Notes: a model not told the origin generated them from the letters alone. 64,000 nucleotides of DNA from Lingula anatina (GCF_001039355.2 NW_019775069.1:1-64000); one strand, 5' to 3'; positions 1 to 13,400 are shown, numbered from the stretch's first letter. Numbers and translations: made by a program.

Positions 1-1507
1 GTACTCTGTATCAACAAATAATAATAATTATAATGATAATAATCGTAATACCTGCACTAATCTTCACCATAGCAAAGATACGCACCTACCTTTCGAATTT
101 TTTTCAACCCAGTAAAGCACATCCCAGCGGGCAAATTATGTTGTTTTTGATAAGACGTTGGATAAACATTGGATTTGAAAGTTGGATCAACGTCAAATAA
201 CAACATTGTATCAACCCCAGTTGTTAGACAACATTCTTGCATGAAAAGACATTGAAATGAACCGAAATGTTTTTATTTTTGGTACAAAACACAGGTACAC
301 AATTATAACGTACACTGTAAAAACATCCAAGTGCCAGCTTTGTCTGATTTTTTCAACGCATTTAGCTCCTAAGCATGTTTTGCACCTAAGCATGGTACAC
401 CCTTTTAGCCTGGATGTGTTTAGCAGAAGGACATGTTTGATGGCTAAATATATGTAGGGTATATATGTATGGCCTTTAAGTTAGGATTTCCAAAGTTAAG
501 TTATATATATAACAAAGTCACATTCATCTCAACCTGTCTATCTATAACAGGGTACCGAGAACTGTCAACTTTGTTAACTTCACTCAGTCACAGTTACAGC
601 GATTATTTCCTAGTGTTAGCTGACCTTGCAAGGAAGTTTATTGGAATGTATTTATGAATAACAAGTTAAGAAAATTCACCAGTTCAGTAAAGACACAAAA
701 CGACTGTACACTTTAACTTTAAAACACTTTTTTATTATTTTGATAAAGTTAGTTACAGTATTGATTAACAAAGTATCACGTTTTCAATAATTAATATTTT
801 AAATTACAATCCATGTCTTGCTTCACGACGACCAAACAACAACGTTGAGTCAACGTCACATTATGACGGTGTTTTGACGTGACTGGGTCAACGTTGATTT
901 TACGTTGAATTTAGGTAGATCAACGGCAATTCAACGTATCAACCTGTTTTCAACGTTGATCTAACCTAACTATGCCTGCTGGGATGTAACCCCTTTTTAA
1001 TCAAGTACATGGCGATGTTTTTAATTAAATTTACTTTCATTGTTAAGGTGCAAAACATGGAAATATCTGCAGTAGTGTATATGCTATTTAAAAACAGGTT
1101 AGCAGACATGTTTGCATATAAGTATAGAATAAATAAAAAACAATGTCTGCATTGGTCTCTTGCTGTGTGTGAAATACAGTTTTGTTGATGTTTCAATGAC
1201 ACATTTGAGGTGACAAACTTGTTTTTTACATCTTTAAATTAATTCCATTAGATGCTCCCATTTTATTAAAAAATTTAATACTTAGTTTTTGCTGTTTATG
1301 TGAACTATAGTTTTCATTTCGTTGATTTTTGGGGGGTTTCCTTCTTCATTGCTACATTTCCATAATCACATTAGTTTCATTATTTTGGTCTCGTTATCCT
1401 TACAAATGAGGTTTATATTGGGATCACCACTAAAGCTATTATACTATCCAGCATATGCTGAATCCAGAAAAGACGTCGTCCAATGTTTTTGCCCTCTGTT
1501 GTGAATC
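1..1507. repeat. Paralogous spacer block of the esterase array
   Basis: This stretch aligns by eye with about 24870-25800 and in part with 18140-18850. It runs from an AAT microsatellite, through the shared CCATAGCAAA and CAGTAAA landmarks, to the block before the last exon of an esterase. It is the spacer lying 3' of a now mostly lost esterase copy. The main difference from the sister spacer is an 861-base insertion at 123-983. I see no gene here other than the exon relic that follows. Confidence 0.7.
123..983. mobile_element. Inverted-repeat DNA element with CAACGTTGA-type subrepeats
   Basis: The ends are imperfect inverted repeats: CCCAGCGGGCA on the left and TGCCTGCTGGG on the right. Both end regions are rich in variants of TCAACGTTGA (about 180-230 and 835-965). 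The paralogous spacer at about 25011-25035 reads straight through (CAGTAAAATATATGTAACCCC) where this copy has the element, so the insertion is directly visible. AT at 121-122 and at 984-985 fits a two-base target duplication. No transposase is visible inside, so this is a non-autonomous element. The superfamily is not certain. Confidence 0.75.
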
Positions 1508-1606
1508 TCAATTCGAGCGAAATATGATTCTTGGTATGATTTTCATCCAAAACTTTACCTGCTTCGGAATGAGTTTAGTCCTTTCAACTATAACGCCACC
1601 AAATTC
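1508..1606 (-). pseudogene. Relic of the last exon of a carboxylesterase
   Basis: Read on the minus strand, this encodes EFGGVIVERTKLIPKQVKFW and continues to a stop (1508-1510). It matches residue for residue the end of the last exon of copies C1-C3 (the EFGDVIVGK...PKRVKFWMK motif). The upstream part of that exon is gone, since an in-frame stop precedes it, and no other exon is seen in the following 4 kb. It is therefore a 3' remnant of another array member. The short reading frame is still open, which suggests fairly recent loss or chance. Confidence 0.75.
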
Positions 1607-3209
1607 ACTTGCTTACTGAAAAAGAAACACTGCTTACGTTTGCTGTTGCATTAACCTACATAAATTAACGTAATACTGGTTTGTACCTCTAACAGTGCTC
1701 GTGATTGCCAATTTCAATTAGTTACAAATCAATCATCGTCCCTGGCGTCATTGTCATTGGCCCTATCTCCTAAGGCTTATTCTCTTTGGCGACACCTAAG
1801 AGACGGTGTCTATGCTGACAATCCCCTAGTTACTAATGCTTTCAAGTATAACAGTCGAACGGCGATCAGGAGAAACCCTATTGCATAATGAGCATTGTCA
1901 TTACAAAATTCAGTTGCCATTGAGACTCAGCGCCATTATAAAGTATTGAGCTGTACTCGAAATTTGACGGCATACATGTACGAGGAAAAAACTTACACTA
2001 CATGTACCCAAACCTTGCATGATCTATGCAAAAGAGAGAAGTTTTCCTTTCAGCAGAAAACGCTACTTTATATAAAATGGAAACATCTTATTGGGCCATC
2101 TTGTATAAAAATATCTAGCTTTCTCGTTTAAAAATATTATTCTCGCCAATCTACTTGACCCTTTCGATGTGGCGAAAGCAAATAATTGAAATAAAGCCGC
2201 AGTTTGAGTGATGCAAAAGTCAAGTAATAGTGTTTGATAAGATAACAACATGTGTTAATTAATTGTTGTTCTTCAGTGGTCTCTCTGGAACAAAAATAAA
2301 CTTTTACCAAGATGTGACGTCGGTTGCAAAAATAATTACTCAAGCTGTGCTTTTTTCTTTGGTTTCATCTCTTTTCCAGTAAAAAGGAGAAAATCCGTTT
2401 TGGTGAGGTTTTAAAATTTGAGTTTATTTGCAATAATGTTATATATTTCTTAAATCTTGAAGTTTTCTATGAGATTTTGTCACATAAATTGTGGTAGATA
2501 TAGCAGCGCTTTGTTAAGTTATTAGTATGTAAAGTTATAAGGAAGTTGGTTAATTTTGTTCTAGCTTTCATGCATGGTTTAACTTTGTACCAAAAAGAAT
2601 TCGCCATATCTATCTCAACATTTTCATTTTGTTTTCACAAATAAGTCAACGTGTATACTTTTTGTAAGGATGATATTGTGCCCCAGGGTAGAGGAATTTG
2701 CCCCAGATGAGACGAAAATGTTTGTAGTGGGCATTTTCTTTCCAGTGGTAAGTGAGAGTATTAAATTGATGAGCAATGAATTTCAATTATAGCCAATCAT
2801 TCTTGACCTTTAAAAAAAATAAAAGTATAACTGATCAGTCTAAGTATGTCATTTTAAGACATTTGCATGTTGGCAGATAAATCATAAAATAAGCTTGAAA
2901 TGTAATTTTAATGTTAAACTTTGACTAAATAAAATTCTATGTTGATTTTTTTTTTCCTTTTTTATTTTATCTAAATTTAACTCAACGAAGGAGATACGTC
3001 TTTAACAAGATGATGAAACGCCAAGTCCTTGGTCTATCACAGATAGTAAATGATGCATTTGTACTGTTGATTGGCATTATTCTTAGGTATATGATCATTT
3101 ATAACAAATAAAAAATATCCAGTTATAAGACCTAAATAAAATATCCATTCGTTTCTGAATGATACAGTAGGACATTTATTTATCTATTTATTCCGATAAA
3201 ATGCGACAG

Positions 3210-3450
3210 TATATACCATTGACGAATCTGAAAATTCCTTTCCTCCAAAATTTGTTGATGAGATCTCAGGTAAAATCAAGTTCATTGAAGTAGAAGTGTA
3301 AAATTTATTTGTGAAGTAAATGATTAAATAATGTGTTGTTTTTTTTCATATTGCAGAAAATGATCCACCTGGATGTGAGAAAACATCTCTAGGACAATGT
3401 GTTGGAGAGTCTAAAGTCAGGTCCACTACAGTTATGTTTTTCAGTATTGT
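3210..3450 (+). other. Weak candidate exon pair of an unknown protein
   Basis: A 60-base segment (3210-3269) is flanked by CGACAG and CAG|GTAAAA. A second segment starting at 3357 follows TTTTTTTCATATTGCAG. The phases match: the first ends on one base and the second supplies two. The joined reading is TVYTIDESENSFPPKFVDEI, then ENDPPGCEKTSLGQCVGESK, and a stop after about 12 more codons. The composition looks like protein, with two cysteines, but I recognise no family and see no start exon. It could be a gene remnant or chance. Confidence 0.25.
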
Positions 3451-5867
3451 TTGACACTGTATTTCACAGCATACAGGTACATGTTTTATTCTGTTGCTCA
3501 AATAGCAATGCATTTTGTGCGATAATAATTTATTGTATCATCTTGGATGATAAGGCAAAACTCCGGTTTTTACATTGTACTTGTAATAAGTAATTCATTT
3601 TCTTGTATTTAAATACAGTGATTTCTCGTTGGTTTAATGTGATATTAACTGTAGATCATGAAGTAAACAATGTTTTGTCATTTAGGGAAAATTTACCCTG
3701 CAGGTAGACTTCTTGTGAGTCGTTGTACTTGTAAAAATAATTTTGAGTTTTTTTATTTATAACTCTAGATACATCAGGTTTTATCCATTAATACTAATTA
3801 CCAGTATTTATTTTGCGATGTAATATTAATTTTACAATATTGGCGGAGGCAGTGCTTTTCTTTTACACGTTTTGGTAACATGTTCAGATAATATGATGGT
3901 AGTTGCAGTGAGATTTCTGTATTTGTAAGTGAAAAAATAGTATATTCGCTCTGTGATATTTGATAAGATTTACCATGTACTATCAAAACTGAAGGACATC
4001 GTGTATTTTTTTACATTATACTTATTATTATTATAACAAAATAATAAGTATACAGGGAATTTTTTCACATATTTTCTCTAAAAGTGAAAGATTGTACTTC
4101 AAAAATTTTCAGCAAATTAAATATATTCAAACGACAAAAAACAACTTAATTTTTCTTCAATAAAATAATTAAAAGAATCGGAAAAACAATTAGACTAAGA
4201 AAACATGAGGATTTCGCGATAACAGAGGTTTATAAAGAACAAAAAGTCCAGTTTGATTTTCAGAATCTATTCCTAAGCAATCATCAATATTTCAGTTACA
4301 GTCTGATCACGAGAGAGTAAGAAGGTCTAAAGAAAAGGTAAAGCGAACAATTGCTAGCGTGCAATGCACCTTTCACTGCTTATCTTCTTCAATGATTAGA
4401 GATGTTCTCAATCTTCTGACTTTTATTTCAAATTATCTGATTGGTAAATATGCAAATACTTGAGAAAACGCCATTACGACCGGCGCAGTTGGGTTTTCCA
4501 ATTGCAGTCTACCAACGATGAACAAAATGCAACAGTCCGTCTCTAGACTTCAGATAACAAACAAAAATACTTATGGATAGCATTAAAAGCAGATCCATGA
4601 ATTTAGATAACGCAACCAAGGATAAGCACAAAGCAAACGCAAACAAAGAAAGAATTTGAATGCCATTGACATCGATTCATTGAACTCAATTTCATCACTT
4701 CTAATATTATATCATTCTCATAAAAACTGATGCACATTTTCACCATTAACCCATGAAGTCGCAATCAATATTTTATTGGGAGATGAAATCACATTTTATC
4801 CTATGAAGTAGATTTGTCAGGACAATCAGGACATTTATCCCGTAAAGTGGTAGTATGCCATTAAGTATCTTTACAAATGTCGATTACGTTTGGTTTGCAA
4901 TAAAATTCCTCGAACTGTCCCTAAAACTCACACTACTGAACAACTGATTAAAACACCATTCTCTTTCATTAACCATACACAATAACGGTACTCAGTTTTC
5001 CCTTTTAAAAAACATTTTCCTCAACATCCTTATCTGAGCCTTCGAAAGTAAAAAAGAAATTGAAGGATAGGTCGCATTTGTTTGACAAAAGTCAAGCAAT
5101 TGCATGACTTGATGATAAGATAACTTATTTGCATTGCTGTAGTATTATTTCATTTATCATTCACGGAGTTGATATAAAGCTTCTATTACCCTTTACACCC
5201 AAACCCAATATAGCGGTGCAATTGATGTCACAGACATGCTCTTAAAAAAACTATGTTTGATTATTTTAGGGTCCCACACGAAGAATTTTGTATTCAAGTG
5301 TCACTCTCCTGGAACCATGAATAATAAAAAAAATAATCCATCGTCTAACCCAAGAAGGGAACGTTCGTTACTGTCACGAATGCAAAAGGTCCAACTGTGA
5401 ATCTCTCGTGCTCCAAATATTATATAAGAAATGTCAAACTGTCATGGAATCACGATATAACACGACAAAAGAAAGCATTGCTTTTTCTTGTACTAAGTAC
5501 TTGAACACAATGAAACATTTTGACAATTTTTCTAGGGAACATACGTTACCTAGTATTAGCAATGACGCAAAGCCCCTTGAGTTACAGTTTAAAATATTTA
5601 GAAAAACATCCTTACGTCATGTCTAATTTACCATGACTGAACCACTACAAAATATATTGGAACGCGGTATAAAAATTAAAATTAAATTGCCCGGAACATA
5701 CGTTACCGTACGTTTTTGGAACATACGTTACCATTTAGGGCTCTTTGCGTAATGTAAAAGACATGGTAAAAATTAAAATTTGAATTTAATTTGAGACAGT
5801 GAAGGATTTTTGTTCCACACGCATATATGTTTAAAAAAAAATTGAATACAACTTTGAATTCATTCAA

Positions 5868-5873
5868 TTTTAT
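5868..5873 (-). promoter_or_regulatory. Candidate polyadenylation signal, vWA gene
   Basis: AATAAA on the minus strand, about 90 bases past the stop codon of the vWA-mucin gene. Confidence 0.4.
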
Positions 5874-5962
5874 TTTTTGACACTTCAGCATGTGAAACGC
5901 ACCTCTATATTGGGTTTGGGTGTTTAACATCCTTCTCGCATAAAGAGTCCACTCTCTGTTTT

Positions 5963-8136
5963 CTACCATTCATACTGGTTCTCTACCATACTCGGTTGAA
6001 CACTTTGCGGTCTTTTTTTCAGATAAACGGCCAAACCAGCCACGACACCAATGACAACTGCACACGCACGGCCGGCTATTATAGCAACCATCATAACGTC
6101 CACCCCGTTGGATTGGCCTGATGAGTTTTCTTTAGATGCGCTTTCTTGGACTGCGGCGATTGGTGTCGTACCGATCCCTTTCTTGTCAGGCAATGTAGGT
6201 GGGGCTTTAGAAGATGGGGCAGCTGAAGGGTCGAGAGAGACTGTCACAGATGATGAAGTGTGGCCTTCTGTGGTTCCAACTTTGGTCGAAACTGGTGTTG
6301 GATTTTCCCAGGAACTCACAGTTGTATCGCTGGCATCTGAGGGATTGGTCTTTGTTCCTCTTGTTAAATCAGTGTTATCCTGTGAAGAAACTGACGTTAT
6401 TTTGTGTCCGGAACTCACAGTTGTATCGCTGGCATATGAGGGATTGGTCTTTGTTCCTCTTGTTAAATCAGTGTTATCCTGTGAAGGAACTGACGTTATT
6501 TTGTGTCCGGAACTCACTGTTGTATCGCTTCCCGATGTTGTTGTTTGAATGGTTGTTGGCTTTGGACATTTAGATTGGTAGTGGTTGTACCAGTCTGTAG
6601 TCTCTGGTGCCGAGGTGCTGCTTGCAATGTTATCTGAAAGGGAAAAATAAATATTCGAAATAAATAAACGCCTTAAATTCATCAACCCAAGCTGGGTGAT
6701 TCAGAATATCGACATCGCAGTTTCTCCGCTTTGAAGAAGGCTTTGAGCTCCGATCATTTTGTCTGAATCTAAATCTGATATTTTGGTTTGGAAAAGGGGG
6801 GAGTTGCCATTCCTCCTTCATACATCAATACAGTGTACATAGCGCTAATCACAAGAAAGTCCCATCAATTGCCAAGCTGCTTAATGTATTTCTGGAAATA
6901 TATTATCGTTTCAATCCTAAAAGCAAAACAAATATTATCTCTAAATCAATGCATACTGCAATAAAATGACATGAGCTTGATAAGGTTCCTTTTGGAATCA
7001 GCGGTTTGGCATTAAAGATATGACGAAATAAAACATGACACACATTGGATAATGGTGCTCACGTAAAAGGAGTAATTTACTGATGTTTATGAGAGTTATC
7101 GGGTAATAGTCCCCGTTGGTATATTTCAAGAGAATTTCAAAGCCGATGGTCATTCTTGATCGGCATTGTCAAACTCGGGTGTTGATGTCTTTGATATCAA
7201 TAGTAATAAGAAGAAAAAGTAGAAGAAGAAGAAGAAGAAGAAGAATTTACCTGAACAAAGAGCCTTGGAAAAGTTGCTGGTAAAATGGACAAGGTCATCA
7301 AATGAGTTTAAGACGAAAGTATGTTTTTCTGCAGGGGCTGTGGCCATCGCTTGTAGTTCCAGAATATCTACCCCTGCCCCCAAGCCGATAATATACAACT
7401 CGGTACTCATATTCTTGAGGCTGGCCGCCTCACTCACAACGCTACACAAATCAGGTGGCTTCTGCGTGGTTATGAGGACACCAATTTTCCTTACAATTGT
7501 GTCGTTCGCCAGATCCACTGATTTATTTGGATAAAGAACAACTGATTTCAAGTAAAAGAGGGCCCAGTATGTGTTAGTATTTTGTGAAAATTGACGAAGG
7601 GTAATGTTGTTTATGCGGACGTCTAATGAATTGCTTGTAAGTCGGTCGTTTAGACTGATAATTTTCTCTGGCTCATTAAAAGGTGGAAGAGAAAACACTG
7701 CTGTTCGTACGTTTTCCGGACCCAACACAAATGCGGTATTTATAATAGTCTTGATAAATTGCTGAATTCTTGCAGCCTCATTTGACCAACCAACCGCGTC
7801 TAACATAAAGCCAACGTCTGCATGGTCTGTCACTGAAACAAAAATATTGTATTTTAAGCTTGTTAAAATAACATTCATAAAAATCCAGCAAAGAAAAATT
7901 ATAATCACATGTCAGTCAGATCAAAAGTAGACTTCTTGATATTAGATCATATATCTATGCGTATACTTTTCCAATGCTCTTCGACAATTCTTTCCTTATT
8001 AAGGAGTTTACTAATGCATTTTTCTTTGTACATATAAATAAAAAAAACTCTACGTACTGCAAATTTCGTTTTCTCCTTGACTTAAACCCAAAGGGATGAC
8101 CAGCAAAATCAAATACGCGTAAATTGTATTGCCCAT
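5963..8136 (-). CDS. vWA-domain, mucin-stalk type I membrane protein
   Basis: There are three exons: 8058-8136, 7251-7832 and 5963-6633. All junctions are GT-AG in phase 1, giving 443 residues. Exon 1 encodes a signal peptide (start MGNTIYAYLILLVIPLG). Exon 2 is essentially one von Willebrand factor A domain: the DVGFMLDAVGWS strand, DLANDTIVRKIGVLITTQ, then LYIIGLGAG. The usual DxSxS metal motif is replaced by DAVGW, so classical MIDAS metal binding is doubtful. Exon 3 is a Ser/Thr-rich stalk with a 33-residue repeat present twice plus a partial third copy. A transmembrane helix follows at about residues 400-425, then KKR and a short tail ending QYEW. I infer an extracellular adhesion or matrix-binding role; no specific ortholog is recognised. 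An AATAAA signal lies at 5868-5873 (minus strand). Confidence 0.8.
6300..6530 (-). repeat. 99-base coding minisatellite in the mucin stalk
   Basis: Two near-identical 99-base units, plus a partial third, encode the 33-residue Ser/Thr-rich repeat beginning SDTTVSSGHKITSV. The unit length keeps the frame, so copy number can vary without breaking the protein. Confidence 0.85.
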
Positions 8137-9904
8137 CCTCTACCTTCGATTTACACTGGTGGATTTACTTCAAGTGAGTTGATGTTATACAAGTGTGAGA
8201 ATGTGAGCACAGGCTGACAGCGGGATGTTATTAAGTGTTTATGTAGGCTCAGGAGTCCCCTTTGTTATCTAACTGAATAGGTCTGCTCACATCTGACATC
8301 AGCCATTGGCTCATTTTGTTTTGGGCAGGGGCGTTTACAATTTTTGTTCTTGGTATTTGCCATACCCATGCATAACAAAAGGGAATGTTTCTGAAACTAG
8401 AAGATTATGTGAAATTATCAAACTTATACTTTTATACTTAGTATCAGACCACTTAGTCGAGAGATGAACTGAGGTGTTTAAATCCCTATCACAATAATAA
8501 ACTAGTGTTCGTAATTGGTCCCTATGCCATTTTCTACACGCAACCAAAAAGTTCGGAAACATCCTTATTTTCAATAATTATAAAATAACTACATGAGCTC
8601 AGGTGAATGTTTCAACCAAACAATGGTGGATAGTGCCCGCACCATTCTTTGCTTTTTATTTTACTGGAGATTGCCCCGCTGCCTCACACAGCTTTAATTA
8701 TTGAAAAACAAATTCCTTTTTCGAACTTTTTTGGTCGAGTGTTTAATGGCACTTGACAATAATGATATATACCATATAATATTGCAGTTATTGAAATAGA
8801 TTGGACAATGAAAAATGAATTTTCCAGCGTCCCAGGTTTGCTTTTGGATAAGCCAGTCATTGTGTGTGTCAGAAAGTGCAATAAAGTGATGTAATCGGCG
8901 GAACTTATTAGAAGATAAGAAAGTGATACTTGCTATCTACCTTTATTAAAGACTTACGCATTAAGTCTTTATCCATCATAAGATACGCATATAGGGTTCA
9001 CATGCTCTTATGGGTTATTGAAAGAAACTAACAATGCTCACAGTTTAATTCCATTGATTCAAAATTGAGATTCGTCAGTGGTGCCACAGATTCCTCAAAA
9101 TGAATTAACGATTCAGACAGATCTATGTTTAGATCAAATTGTTTGTTCTGCAGGTTACTTTTGTTAATTCTCTATAGTTGAAATATTTAAAAGCTTTCAT
9201 TTTTTATCCTCCGACCATGAATGAATATTTATAAAACTTATTTTTTGTGTTTGTGCCAAATTTTACCAAAGAAAATGATGAACTTAGTCAGGCGGCTTAG
9301 TCCATTTTTTTTTCAGAATTGTGCAAAAGTTGAGAAAAGCATGCAACTTTCCATGATGAATGACCATTGGCTCTTTGTCAATTTTGGATGGGGGGGGGGG
9401 GGATGCAACTCTGAAATATTATTTTTTCCCGAATGAGCGGCTTTATTAGAATATGGTGACTCAACTTTTTTATTCGCGCGGATATCTCACCAAACAAGAG
9501 CTACTTTCGTTAATTATTATGGCATGAACAAATTTGATAAATTTCACTTAGTGTGCACATCTAAAATGTGGTTTAGACGCTCAATAGTCGCCAAAGCAAT
9601 TACACCGAGTCTCATGCGTCCCTTGTGCCTCCTTTGAACGGCCGGACCTAGATTCCACCTGTAAAATTGAGAGATACATGTGCGTCCACTGAGAGACCTG
9701 CCTAGAAAATCAAATGTTTGAAAAGTGCGTTTATTGTTCAGTTAATATGAAAATCACAATACCCGGTCACACAGGCAGCATTTTTAATTTTTAGTAAGGC
9801 CTGATTTTCATAGACGAACAGACAAATACTGCAATAAAGAATGGCCTTAGAGTTAATTCACAACAGAAGTCCAAGTCACCAAAAGCCCCATTTTTTTATT
9901 CCCC
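8137..9904. other. Spacer upstream of the vWA gene
   Basis: AT-rich DNA with no supported gene. It has a G homopolymer near 9392-9403. The promoter of the vWA gene should lie at its left end, but I see no clear core motif. Confidence 0.5.
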
Positions 9905-10485
9905 GCTCTCGTGTATTCTCTAGAGATCTCAACCAGCACAGCTACATGTATTAATTGTGACTGGTGTGCATCTGACCGCAACAAAAGCAATGGAAACACT
10001 GCAGTAATTAACTTAATTTATCCTCCTTCATTTATACATTTTCCAAAATAACATATGTTTCACTATTTTGGCCTTGTTATTCTTACCTCAAATTATGACT
10101 AATTTAACACTGTAGTTTCTGTACATTAGGTATTGTATTTTTATCTAGTTTTTCTTGTTGGTCAGTGCCCCTTTATACATAACTTCCTTTACTACGACTA
10201 TTTGATCCCTTTATTGTTTGATAACACTGTTCCACTATACCACAAAGCAATTCGTGGTTATATACCAAAATCAAAAACTCCATTTAAACCCAAAATACCA
10301 CAATGGAACCAAATAACTCCCGGTAACAGCTCCGCCAAAAACATATGTCTGGATTAACTCACTGCTGACTTATATTAAAACAATTTAGGAATATATTGTG
10401 ATAACCACCAAAGATATTATACTTTTCAGTATATGTTAAATCTCGAAAAGATGGCGTCCAATGCTTTTTGCCACTTCTTTGGAAC
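9905..10485. repeat. Paralogous spacer block 3' of esterase C1
   Basis: This aligns with 17561-18850 and 24600-25800, sharing TTAATTGTGACTGGTG, TGTAGTTTCTGTACATTAGG and the region running into the esterase last exon. It carries an uninterrupted TTAA site at about 9951. That site is the empty-site counterpart of the piggyBac-like insertion at 15077-17560. Confidence 0.75.
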
Positions 10486-13400
10486 TCAATTTGAACGAGC
10501 AATTTTTGGTATGGTTTTCATCCAAAATTTGACCCGTTTTGGAATGACACTCCTCTTTCCAACTATGACGTCACCAAATTCGAGGTAGTGCTCTTTATTC
10601 ACAGTGTATTCCTCCCATATTGCTGGCACAGGCTCTGGGGTGTTTGGGTTTCTGAAACAAAGCAGAAGTTACAATATGAACAGTTTAAAATTATCGTGAG
10701 CGATCACCTGCCACCATTGAGTGACATTGTTAAAGGAATTACGTCAGAGTAGCTTGAAGTTAAATGAGCCTCTATAACATACTTAAGTCATAAGACAGCA
10801 CCCAAAATGATGTAATGAAACTGCGCTTGGTGACAATGGTAAACAAGTGTTTAATGGATGTTATTTGTTTCATTTCCATGATCAAATATGCATTTTGTTC
10901 CTCAACACTGTATCTGGTTTCAGTGATGTCTGTTACATCAAAGTAATGATCTTTAGCAAAAAAAATGTTTTTAGTTATATGAAAAGTTCGTTCGGCTATG
11001 AAATCAAAACGTGTAGTACATGTGTGTCTTCTTACGAGTGAATTGTGAATTTGGATAGTTTTTGTAAGTTAATTAAAACAATTCTAATATTTGAAAGAAA
11101 TATAAATAATTAACCCAACTGCATTTTAACAGAAGGCCGCCGAAACTGAATTAAGAAAAACTGCTACATCGTAATAAAACTCACCCTGTCTTGGCGAAGT
11201 TGGACCAATATCTTACAAGCATTCTAGTCAGTTGTTTCTCATCGTCCGTGAAAGTGGCACCGGAGACGATAGGTTCGTGTGAACCAATCATAAAAAGAAG
11301 TTCGTCTCCGTGACTTGCACGCTGAAACCAAGATGGTAAACCAGTCCCGATATGTCCATATAGCGGCTTTCTCGTGAAGTAGTAAAGATATGTCGACCCA
11401 CCTCCTTCAAAGAGATGAGACGACATGAATTCAAACATCGGTTGAGTGAATGCAATGTCAGTGCCAAGGTCGACGTAATCACGAGCAGTTTCTATTTTGG
11501 TGGAGGTTTTGTCATAGTAGAATTTTGTTATGGCGTTGACAATTTCTGTATTGTTTTCAAAGACATACCTTGTCGTATCGGGAATCAGTGTGTCACGGAA
11601 GAAAAAGGGATCAACTCCGTCGAAGTACTTATTCATAACAAGATTGCTTCCGTCTCCAGCAAGAATCCCAGTAACAAAGTCAAGGGAACGAAGGCGCTGC
11701 AATACAACGGGATCACTTAACAACTCTGATATTGGTTTCGTTAGCAATATACCGTCGACTGAGGGTCTGTAGAAATAACCAGCAAGCCCTACGGTGGCTT
11801 TAACACTGGCATTCCTGAGTGTCTCGGCGTCTATGGTGCGTAGACAGTCTACAAGTGCCGTGGTGTTTGTCGTTGGACAGCCAAGAATGTTTCCAGTTCT
11901 CACAGCGAGTTCTGGACCATTGTGTGACATTGCCCAAAAAGCGCTGGTAGTACCACTCTGACTTATCAAGCGTTGGAATAGGCCCGAAGAAGCGTTTGCC
12001 AGCGCCATCTGTGTTGCACTACTGCCACCTGCAGATTCGCCAAAAATCGTCACCCTGTAAAACACCAATAACAATATAACAGTAAAGGAACGCACAAGCT
12101 TGGGTCCTCACAATGATATGATTTAATAAATAACACATGGACAGGTGGACTCTTAAATACAGTGTATGTGTGTTTGTGGTCGTGCACCTTCCAGGGTCCC
12201 CGCCAAAGTTCTGGATGTTCTTCTTGATCCATTTCAGCGCCTCAATTTGGTCCCACAGTCCTATATTACCAAGAACGCTGTCGTCACCAGTGCTGAGAAA
12301 CCCAAACACATTCAGCCGGTAGTTCATAGACACGACGATGACGTCACCTGTTACAGCTAAAAATAGATGTGCTATTTCTAAATACACGTATATATTTTAT
12401 ATGCTTGTAAGTTGAAAATGTGAGTACATCGAAATAGCAGCAGCATGAATAGGTCAGGCTTTTCTTGTACATTAGAGATTTCAATTAAATTACAGTGTTA
12501 CAAAAATAAATAATATATAAGAAAAGTGTGCAGTTGGTAGTTGGATCATAAGATCAGTAACAATATAAGCACTATCAATTTAGACCTTGGTTATATCTTT
12601 TAAAGGCTGGGTGTGTTTACTTTTTTTTATATATGAACAATTCTATTGCACTCACCAAATTCTTTGAAACTGTAGATAGAAGTTCCACCAAATTCATATG
12701 CCCCACCGTGTATCCAGACCATTACCGCCTTATTGTTGGAACTGTTTGTGGAGCCAGGAACAAAAACGTTGAGTGTCAGGCAGTCTTCTGAAATCTGGAT
12801 GATAAAGTCTGGAGAATATAGCTGTAGTGTGAAAATTCGCTGGCACATTTTATTATTATACACCTTTGGTCAAATTATTATTATACTCTTTGGTCAAAAG
12901 GTTGTTCCATCTCTAGTTCCACGTGTTTTTCGTTTTACAAAAAATCACATCATAGCCAAAAACAATTTAAAATACTGCTTTTTACCAAGAAACCATATTC
13001 AACATAATTCATATAATTCAGAAATATACAGAATATCGGTGACGATCCATATTTTATATCATTAATTAAATTTTCCCCATGATTCCACAGAGGATTAAGA
13101 GGTTAATTTGCATTTGCTAACAGCTCTCGTCTGGCAAGTGATTTGGTTCAGAAAAACAATGTTTTGAGTATAGGGTAACCATATTTGAACCCTGATATTT
13201 ACCCTATTGAGCACCTGTGGCATGAATTGCAGTGTTCAATGCAGAGGAGAACCAATTTCCAAATAATCTGGACCAACTTCTTTTTTTTTTCAAGAATAGG
13301 ACAATTTCCCACAAAACAGAATTGAGATAATTGCAGTACGCGGTAGACACACACGCTATTTGACACGTGGCCTTTAACAAAGACATCCTAATGTTAATTT

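Larger units (their letters stand above)
1611..5962. other. AT-rich spacer, no firm gene
   Basis: This is more than 4 kb of AT-rich DNA. It holds no convincing long coding exon, apart from the weak two-exon candidate at 3210-3430. A cysteine-containing open stretch at about 5345-5626 (plus) was considered and left uncalled. Confidence 0.5.

Noticed and set aside
5345-5626. Open stretch with RYCHECKRSNC on the plus strand
   Set aside because: It looks cysteine-rich but has no start context, splice support or known fold. Possibly decayed transposon or gene debris.
6051-6548. 165-codon plus-strand open frame
   Set aside because: It is the antisense of the mucin stalk exon. The repeats in it reflect the coding minisatellite of the real gene.
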